NCBI GenBank assembly: GCA_964636685.1
Contig: CAZWUK010000071.1
Span: 1 to 10,537 of the forward strand
DNA: 10,537 bases
Direction: 5' to 3'
Source of the DNA: CAZWUK01 sp964636685
GTDB lineage: Bacteria > Bacillota > Clostridia > Christensenellales > CAG-138
Each line of letters starts with the position of its first letter. Positions within the stretch are counted from its first letter, which is position 1. The notes under the pieces were generated by a model that worked only from the letters and a program-made list of their open reading frames with translations, was not told the origin of the DNA and did not search any database. Below are positions 6,502-10,537 of the stretch, piece by piece. The translations under genes and the position numbers were made by a program.

Positions 6502-6830
6502 TGTCCGCCTCCCAGCCCCACGACCGTCACGTCCGGCATGAGATTCTCCGAAAAGGCTTCGTACAGCACAAAATACCGATCTGCGTCATAGGCGATCCCA
6601 TAGTCCCGGCAAAGCTGCTCCAGCGAAGCCGGATACCGTCCCTCAATGGCATAGCACGTCACAAGCGCGCGCCGGATCGCATCGTTCAAACGCATTTTCT
6701 CATTGGACGACGCGCTGTCCGTGATCCGGCCGATTCCAAGCGCAAAGCAACCGAGCAGCAGCGCGCCAAAGAGCGCCGTCCAGAGGACGCCGTGCTTTTT
6801 GGACTGTGTTTTTCTGCTGCGGCTCTGCAT
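6498..6830 (-). CDS. Small pilin-like protein of the pilus operon
   Basis: 110 residues from an ATG at 6830, chosen because AAAGGAG precedes it with a 6-nt spacer; the frame extends to 6860 without a better site. The basic N-terminus MQSRSRKTQSKKHG is followed by a membrane segment (about 15-34). A helix, LNDAIRRALVTCYAIEGRYPASLEQLCRDYG, then a short sheet region, DRYFVLYEAFSENLMPDVTVV, follow. The YAIEGRYPASLEQL stretch closely recalls the post-helix part of type IV and type II pseudopilins, making this the best pilin candidate here. A Gly at 14 after KKH could mark a peptidase site, but Glu at +5 is missing. It ends by ATGA overlap with the DUF4860-like gene. Confidence 0.82.
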   Translation of the reverse strand: MQSRSRKTQSKKHGVLWTALFGALLLGCFALGIGRITDSASSNEKMRLNDAIRRALVTCYAIEGRYPASLEQLCRDYGIAYDADRYFVLYEAFSENLMPDVTVVGLGGGQ

Positions 6831-6900
6831 CGAAATCTCCTTTCCTGCTCGCACCGCCATCCGCGGCCGTGGGTTGCTTCCGTTCGCTGTGCGCGCTCCA

Positions 6901-7953
6901 TCAGACCAGCGTTGAAAGAATGGCGACCAGCGGCAGCATGACCGAAAGCAGAATCCCGCCGATCACCACAGAAAGCACCGTCACAAGCGACGGCTCGATC
7001 AGAGACACCAGATGTCGGAGCCCAAGGTCGGTTTCCTCCTGATAGAGTATGGCAAGCTTCCCCATCACGCTGTCGAGCTGTCCGGCGTCCGCGCCGAAAT
7101 GCACCAGCTTTTGATGAATGTCCTCCAATAGATCCGCTTTGGCTGTCGCCTCGGCAAACGACGCGCCCGTCTCCAGCAATTCTCCGCAATGCGCCACGCG
7201 CCGCCGATAGACGGGATCGGAGATCACATCCTCCGAAAGCTCGACGCCCATCGCCGTTGTGCTGCCCGAAAGCAGCGTCATCTGCATTACGGCGCAGAAT
7301 CTGCCCGCGCAAAGCCGCTCCGACACATAGCCAAACGCCGGAAACAACCGGCGCAGACCGGTCAGGACACGCTCTCGTTTTTTTGTCGTCAGCAGGACGC
7401 CGACAATCGCCGCGGCAGCAAGTACGATGCCCACAGCGATCAATACGGCCGTTCCGATTCCCATGCCGACGGACATCGCGCCTTGCGCCGTCCCGCCGGC
7501 TTCCGCGCCAAGCCCCGCGAATACGCGTGCAAACACGGGCAGCACCCATATTACCAAAACGCCGATCACCGCCGCAAGCATCGCGAGCAGGACGGCAGGA
7601 TATATCACGGCGTTTTTCAACGATCTCATGATCTCGCTCTCCCAGTCGTAATACCGCGACAAGAGCGACAGCACCTCGTCCAGCTTTCCGGTATATTCAC
7701 CGATATGCAGCATCGAAACAAGATACCCCGGGAAAATCCCCGCCGCTGCTGCTGCCTGCGCAAGGGAGCCGCCCCCCTCCACGCTGTCGTGCATTTGGGT
7801 AAAGCTGTTAAAAAACGGCGTATCCCGATAGGCGTCCGCCACCGTTTCCAGCCCCTCCTGCAAGGGAACGCCGGCAGAAAGGATCATGGAAAGCTGGTCG
7901 CACAAAAGCGCGATCTCTGCCGGCGGCAGCATTGCGGCATGTTTTTTTGCCAT
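6901..7953 (-). CDS. pilC: Type II secretion F / PilC inner-membrane platform protein
   Basis: 350 residues, somewhat shorter than classical PilC (about 400) because the N-terminal extension is reduced. Two copies of the T2SSF helical domain are visible. The first is at about 14-135 (LCDQLSMILSAGVPLQEGL, HIGEYTGKLDEVL, then KNAVIYPAVLL). The second starts at about 215 (CAVMQMTLLSG, GADAGQLDSVMGKLA). It ends with the family signature LIEPSLVTVLSVVIGGILL. Membrane segments lie at about 117-141, 163-189 and 320-348. In pilus machines this protein couples the ATPase to pilin movement in the cytoplasmic membrane. The start has GGAGG about 7 nt upstream. It lies 18 nt after the lipoprotein gene and 70 nt before the pilin-like gene. 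Confidence 0.93.
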   Translation of the reverse strand: MAKKHAAMLPPAEIALLCDQLSMILSAGVPLQEGLETVADAYRDTPFFNSFTQMHDSVEGGGSLAQAAAAAGIFPGYLVSMLHIGEYTGKLDEVLSLLSRYYDWESEIMRSLKNAVIYPAVLLAMLAAVIGVLVIWVLPVFARVFAGLGAEAGGTAQGAMSVGMGIGTAVLIAVGIVLAAAAIVGVLLTTKKRERVLTGLRRLFPAFGYVSERLCAGRFCAVMQMTLLSGSTTAMGVELSEDVISDPVYRRRVAHCGELLETGASFAEATAKADLLEDIHQKLVHFGADAGQLDSVMGKLAILYQEETDLGLRHLVSLIEPSLVTVLSVVIGGILLSVMLPLVAILSTLV

Positions 7954-7971
7954 AGGCTTCTCCTCCCGGGG

Positions 7972-8853
7972 TCAGTAGACCCGCTGCGCGGTGTAATCGC
8001 GCTCCTTGTGTCCCGTACCGTCGAGTGTTGCGTCCATCCAGTGCCAGTCCCCGTCATAATAGACAAGGTTCCATGCGTGCAGGATGTTCTCGGGCGTCAC
8101 ATTGCCAATGACGACCTTGGTCGGCACGCTTTGTACCCGCAGCATCGCCGCAAGCAGAGCGCTGTAATCAAAGCAGATGCCCTTTTCCTCGGCAAGCGTC
8201 GCGTCGGGATCGGGCAGATAGCCCGACTGCACCGTCGCGGCTTTTTCATAATCATACGCAATGGTATCGGCAACGAAGCGAAACAGCTTCTCCGCGGCGC
8301 GCGCGCCTTCCGTTTCCGCGCCGACAAGTTCGACAGATTTCTTCACGCATGCGGAGTCCGCATTGAAATCGACATACTGGCTGGCGTACAGGAACGGCAG
8401 CGCGCCGTCCTCGAGCGTGACCGCGACGTCCACAGCATACAGCACGCTGTACAGATCGTCGGAAACATGCTCCAAAACACGCACGTTGTACGCGCCGTCT
8501 CCCAGCTGCAGCGGAAACGCCACATAGGCGTCGTCGCCCGCAAGATCGTAGGTATAGGTCTGGATCTCCGTACCAATGCGCACCTTCAAGCGATCAGAAG
8601 CGCTCTTGCAGCGTATCATGACATAGCCGAAATCGGTGTGGGACGCATCGATGGTCACGCCGTTGTCCGCGTAGACGACCGTTCCGGACGCCTCCGGTAC
8701 GCGTACGGCATACGTCACGGCGCCGCTGTTCCCGGATACGTCAGAGCCGTCTGCCCGCATCCCGCCGCCACAGGCAAACAGGAGGCTGCAGCAGACGCCG
8801 CATAACAATATCCGGCTGCATCGCCCCGTTGTCTGCCAAGCACGCTTCAACAT
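7972..8853 (-). CDS. Transglutaminase-like domain lipoprotein
   Basis: 293 residues from the ATG at 8853. The N-terminus MLKRAWQTTGRCSRILL leads into a lipobox LFAC with the lipidated Cys at 28, so the mature protein is membrane-anchored outside the cell. A beta-rich region (about 45-150) follows. A C-terminal transglutaminase-like fold then shows all three catalytic positions: Cys227 in GICFDYSALLAAML, His259 in ILHAWNLVYY and Asp274 in HWMDAT. This superfamily includes cysteine proteases, amidases and cross-linking enzymes, so the reaction cannot be named. It is the first gene of the pilus unit, 18 nt before pilC; a role in cross-linking or processing envelope or pilus proteins is inference. 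A longer frame to 9048 is rejected because the promoter lies inside it. Confidence 0.9.
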   Translation of the reverse strand: MLKRAWQTTGRCSRILLCGVCCSLLFACGGGMRADGSDVSGNSGAVTYAVRVPEASGTVVYADNGVTIDASHTDFGYVMIRCKSASDRLKVRIGTEIQTYTYDLAGDDAYVAFPLQLGDGAYNVRVLEHVSDDLYSVLYAVDVAVTLEDGALPFLYASQYVDFNADSACVKKSVELVGAETEGARAAEKLFRFVADTIAYDYEKAATVQSGYLPDPDATLAEEKGICFDYSALLAAMLRVQSVPTKVVIGNVTPENILHAWNLVYYDGDWHWMDATLDGTGHKERDYTAQRVY

Positions 8854-8859
8854 GATTTC

Positions 8860-8888
8860 AGTATATACTTTCAGTTTTTTCGTTGCAA
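8860..8888 (-). promoter_or_regulatory. Promoter of the pilus unit, predicted near-leaderless
   Basis: Minus strand: TTGCAA (8883-8888, 4/6 match), 17-bp spacer, TATACT (8860-8865, 5/6 match). Only GAAATC separates the -10 from the ATG at 8853, so initiation seven bases after the -10 falls on or beside the start codon. No ribosome binding site precedes that ATG, which is consistent with a leaderless transcript. Confidence 0.6.
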
Positions 8889-9180
8889 CAGGTAAAATGA
8901 TGCTGTAACAAAAATGTTGTATGATCTTGCCATTTCGTCCACTTTTGTCCGGCGTTCCGATTTTTTCTTCGGTTTTGCGCCGTAATCTGTTCGTGAAAGG
9001 CGTATAGACGGTCGGGGCTTTCGAGGGCGCTGCCGATCTTCGCGGCACACCTTACTTTGGCGTTTTTTTCGGTTTGCCGCCCGGTTGCGTTCGGAGCCGC
9101 GCCCAGCAGCGTGGAAAGCACAAGCGCCAAACCGTAACCCGAATTGATAAGCGAGATCGCGTTGATTGCCTGCGCGCCCA
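8889..9180 (-). other. Non-assigned stretch between pilus promoter and assembly gap
   Basis: No gene is firmly supported. One minus-strand frame is open from the gap down to a stop at 8858 and starts with AINAISLINSGYGLALVLS, which reads like real protein. It turns into low-complexity basic sequence after about 30 residues and overlaps the pilus promoter. It may be the end of a gene interrupted by the gap, or a remnant. Confidence 0.4.
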
Positions 9181-9280
9181 NNNNNNNNNNNNNNNNNNNN
9201 NNNNNNNNNNNNNNNNNNNNNNNNNNNNNNNNNNNNNNNNNNNNNNNNNNNNNNNNNNNNNNNNNNNNNNNNNNNNNNNN
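9181..9280. other. Assembly gap (100 N)
   Basis: Exactly 100 undetermined bases, the conventional placeholder for a scaffold join of unknown length. Frames cannot be carried across it, and the true distance and even the adjacency of the two flanks are uncertain. Confidence 0.98.
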
Positions 9281-9430
9281 TATGGCGTCTAAAATCCCCC
9301 GGTGCGTTCCCCGTATAGGCAGGTGAGTCGCACGTAAAACGGGTGCCAGACCCTCCGGCAAAGCCAATTGATAGTTTGTTTTTAACACTTTTTGACATAT
9401 CAGCACTATTTCTTGTGCAGCGGTCAGCAT
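9281..9430 (-). CDS. Possible N-terminal fragment of an unrecognised protein, cut by the gap
   Basis: From an ATG at 9430 a minus-strand frame runs about 50 residues into the gap (starting MLTAAQEIVLICQKVLKTNY, later GLAPVLRATHLPIRGTHRG). The frame extends to a TTG at 9466, but a candidate promoter overlaps that codon. No ribosome binding site is visible before 9430. Composition is more AT-rich than the pilus genes. The residues look plausible for protein but match no family I recognise, and the C-terminal side is lost in the gap. Low confidence. Confidence 0.3.
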
Positions 9431-9450
9431 ATTGTTGGTTAAGCTGTTAA

Positions 9451-9479
9451 ATAATGCTATACCCAAACCCGTCGGTCAA
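9451..9479 (-). promoter_or_regulatory. Candidate sigma-A promoter
   Basis: Minus strand: TTGACC (9474-9479, 5/6) and CATTAT (9451-9456, 4/6) are separated by exactly 17 bp. It points at the fragmentary frame that runs into the assembly gap. It could also be chance in a locally AT-rich stretch. Confidence 0.35.
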
Positions 9480-9880
9480 AGAAGCGGACGGTTTCCCCGC
9501 AGGTTCTGCAAAACAATTCCGCGCCGGCGTTTCCATGGATAAAGGCGGTTTTCACCGGAGTGTGTTCCCAAAAAGAATTTGGGACAACCTGCCGAATATA
9601 TACCGTGCCGAAAAGTCACGGATCGGAAAATGCTGTCACGAATACGCGCCGAATCGGTCTGGGAGCCGTACGCTTGCTTTGCGGCGGCACGGCGCCTTGG
9701 GTCAAGCCCATTCCGGTCAGTGCGCGGGGAAACAATCAAAGGGCAGGCGTCTCGGCTCCCGCCGCTGAAAACGTGCGTTTTTTGCCGGCCGCTTCTTGCG
9801 TTTTGCATCGTTTATTGCTATGCTGTACGTGTTATATTTGCGCGCTTTATCGAGGAATTGGTAATTCATCGATCTTTTAA
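9480..9880. other. Stretch without a supported gene
   Basis: Several frames stay open here on both strands, but none has a ribosome binding site or a recognisable family. A short minus-strand frame entering this stretch (9457-9615) contains a CxxC pair and is listed as a finding. The mixture of short open frames and stops suggests decayed coding DNA or non-coding spacer. Confidence 0.4.
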
Positions 9881-10037
9881 GAGTGTGTTTTAAAGTCTGC
9901 CGGATGAAATTTTGCGTCACCATCTTGCAGATTGCGGCAAAAAGCGCAGGCTTAGTGGTGCTGAGGCGAGGCTTTTTAACGGAAATATGCAGGTCGAAGG
10001 CGTGAAATTGCGCTTGCGTGATTTTAAAAGCACGCTC
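9881..10037. repeat. 157-bp imperfect palindromic element (MITE-like)
   Basis: The left end GAGTGTGTTTTAAAG (9881-9895) is matched in inverted orientation by TTTTAAAAGCACGCTC (10022-10037). The centre forms a hairpin with AAAAAGC and GCTTTTT arms and an inner CTTAG/CTGAG stem. Intermediate parts also pair imperfectly (for example ATCTTGCAGATTGCGG against the reverse complement of ACGGAAATATGCAGGT), so the whole element folds on itself. No transposase and no clear target-site duplication are seen. The minus strand carries an open frame across it, which automated annotation may call as a hypothetical protein. I recall similar palindromic repeats dispersed in clostridial genomes, but cannot confirm copies here. 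Confidence 0.65.
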
Positions 10038-10190
10038 CAGCACGGGCGACCGGTGCAGAGCTTGCCAAGGACGCCGATCCGCGCCGCGCCGCAGCTACGC
10101 GCCCGACCGCCGCGTTCGGCGCAGGCCGCCTAATGACGGTGCGCATAACAGAGATCGGAATGGGATCGGAGCAATGTCGCAGCAGCGACA

Positions 10191-10212
10191 AGCCGCCTGT
10201 TTGCCGGCGGCT
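10191..10212. repeat. GC-rich hairpin 1
   Basis: AGCCGCC (10191-10197) pairs perfectly with GGCGGCT (10206-10212) around the loop TGTTTGCC. No T run follows on either strand, so it is not a terminator. A related hairpin lies 27 bp downstream. Confidence 0.5.
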
Positions 10213-10238
10213 GCGGCGTCAGCTTCTAGAAAAGCGAT

Positions 10239-10260
10239 GGCGGCTATTTTGCCGGCCGCC
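10239..10260. repeat. GC-rich hairpin 2
   Basis: GGCGGC (10239-10244) pairs with GCCGCC (10255-10260) around a 10-nt loop containing TTTTGCCG. Its core resembles hairpin 1, and TTTGCCGGC also occurs near 9780. These may be copies of a small palindromic repeat or chance in GC-rich DNA. Confidence 0.4.
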
Positions 10261-10331
10261 GCAGCCGAGCCAGACCGGGTTTGCGCAAGCGGGCGGGTAC
10301 GGAAGACAGCATGAGCCAGCAGGAGAACAAG

Positions 10332-10537
10332 ATGAATCACAATCTGTTAATCCCCGGCGCCGGACAATATGGGACGGTCAGAAAAGGAACTGTGCAGGCG
10401 ATCTGCCGCTTTGAAAGGGCAGGCGTTCCCGGCGGCAGCTTTGGCGCGGACAGCTCCCCTTCTCACAGGAACGCCGTCCAAAACGTGAACTTCCAGAAAA
10501 AGTTCCACTCAAACCGCATTTTCAGGCTTGAAATGCT
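10332..10537 (+). CDS. N-terminal fragment with Rossmann-type loop, possibly PglD-like sugar acyltransferase relative (runs off window)
   Basis: A plus-strand frame opens at ATG 10332, with AGGAG and a 6-nt spacer upstream, and is uninterrupted to the window end (68 residues). An in-frame ATG at 10311 is the alternative. The protein begins MNHNLLIPGAGQYGTV; the GxGxxG loop after a hydrophobic strand matches the nucleotide-binding start of PglD-type acetyltransferases and related sugar-modifying proteins. After that the sequence (RKGTVQAICRFERAGVPGG) drifts from the family pattern, in which an acidic FLDD usually follows, so the gene may be divergent or a decaying copy without frame breaks so far. 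It is the only credible plus-strand gene and is separate from the pilus unit. Confidence 0.5.
   Translation, partial: MNHNLLIPGAGQYGTVRKGTVQAICRFERAGVPGGSFGADSSPSHRNAVQNVNFQKKFHSNRIFRLEM

Noticed and set aside
6686..7549. 287-codon minus-strand open frame
   Set aside because: It overlaps pilC in another frame and reads as an Arg/Gly-rich product; the pilC frame has clear family motifs.
7189..8805. 538-codon plus-strand open frame
   Set aside because: It lies fully antisense to pilC and the transglutaminase lipoprotein, has no ribosome binding site, and its product is Arg/His-rich low-complexity sequence typical of a shadow frame in GC-rich coding DNA.
8854..9048. N-terminal extension of the transglutaminase lipoprotein to 9048
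   Set aside because: The extension would contain the promoter and would bury the lipoprotein signal peptide 65 residues inside the protein.
9717..10043. 108-codon minus-strand frame as a gene
   Set aside because: Its first half is simply the foldback element read as protein, without a ribosome binding site.

Overview
The window is a moderately GC-rich stretch of a low-to-mid GC Gram-positive (Firmicutes/Clostridia-type) chromosome. The evidence is strong AAGGAGG-type ribosome binding sites, consensus sigma-A promoters, an LPQTG sortase substrate, a lipobox lipoprotein, an FtsA-FtsZ pair, and a clostridial-style type IV pilus operon with a DUF4860-like protein. A run of exactly 100 N (9181-9280) marks a scaffold gap, so this is a draft or metagenome assembly. 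Genus cannot be told from the window; a Ruminococcaceae/Oscillospiraceae-like lineage is my guess.

Almost every real gene lies on the minus strand, so transcription reads from high to low coordinates. From 8853 down to 2822 there is one compact eight-gene unit: a transglutaminase-like lipoprotein, a PilC/GspF platform protein, four small single-membrane-segment proteins (three junctions are ATGA overlaps), a PilT-type ATPase, and a cytoplasmic regulator joining a winged helix, a BTAD domain and a degenerate GGDEF domain. A promoter with a 17-bp spacer sits so close to the first start codon that the mRNA should be leaderless or nearly so. No PilB extension ATPase, prepilin peptidase or canonical pilin is present, and none of the four small proteins carries the GFTLIE-type prepilin signature. 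This is the most interesting system in the window.

Below it (2592-2149) is a tiny LPQTG wall-anchored protein with cysteine-bearing Pro-Thr repeats, a structured leader and a clear terminator (2064-2091). Next come a near-consensus promoter (1983-2011), an unexplained leader of about 350 nt with two mutually exclusive hairpins, a second promoter (1639-1668), and ftsA followed after 11 nt by ftsZ, which is cut by the window edge.

From 8889 to 10331 no gene is firmly supported. The stretch holds the scaffold gap, possible remnants of reading frames, a 157-bp imperfect palindromic element that looks like a MITE (9881-10037), and two GC-rich hairpins. At the right edge a plus-strand frame with a good ribosome binding site starts a protein with a GAGQYG nucleotide-binding loop, possibly a PglD-like sugar-acyltransferase relative that is divergent or decaying.

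The likely biology is a cell-envelope neighbourhood: surface appendage machinery with its own regulator, a sortase substrate, and the start of the divisome. A functional link between the pilus unit and ftsAZ is not shown, because a terminator and new promoters separate them.
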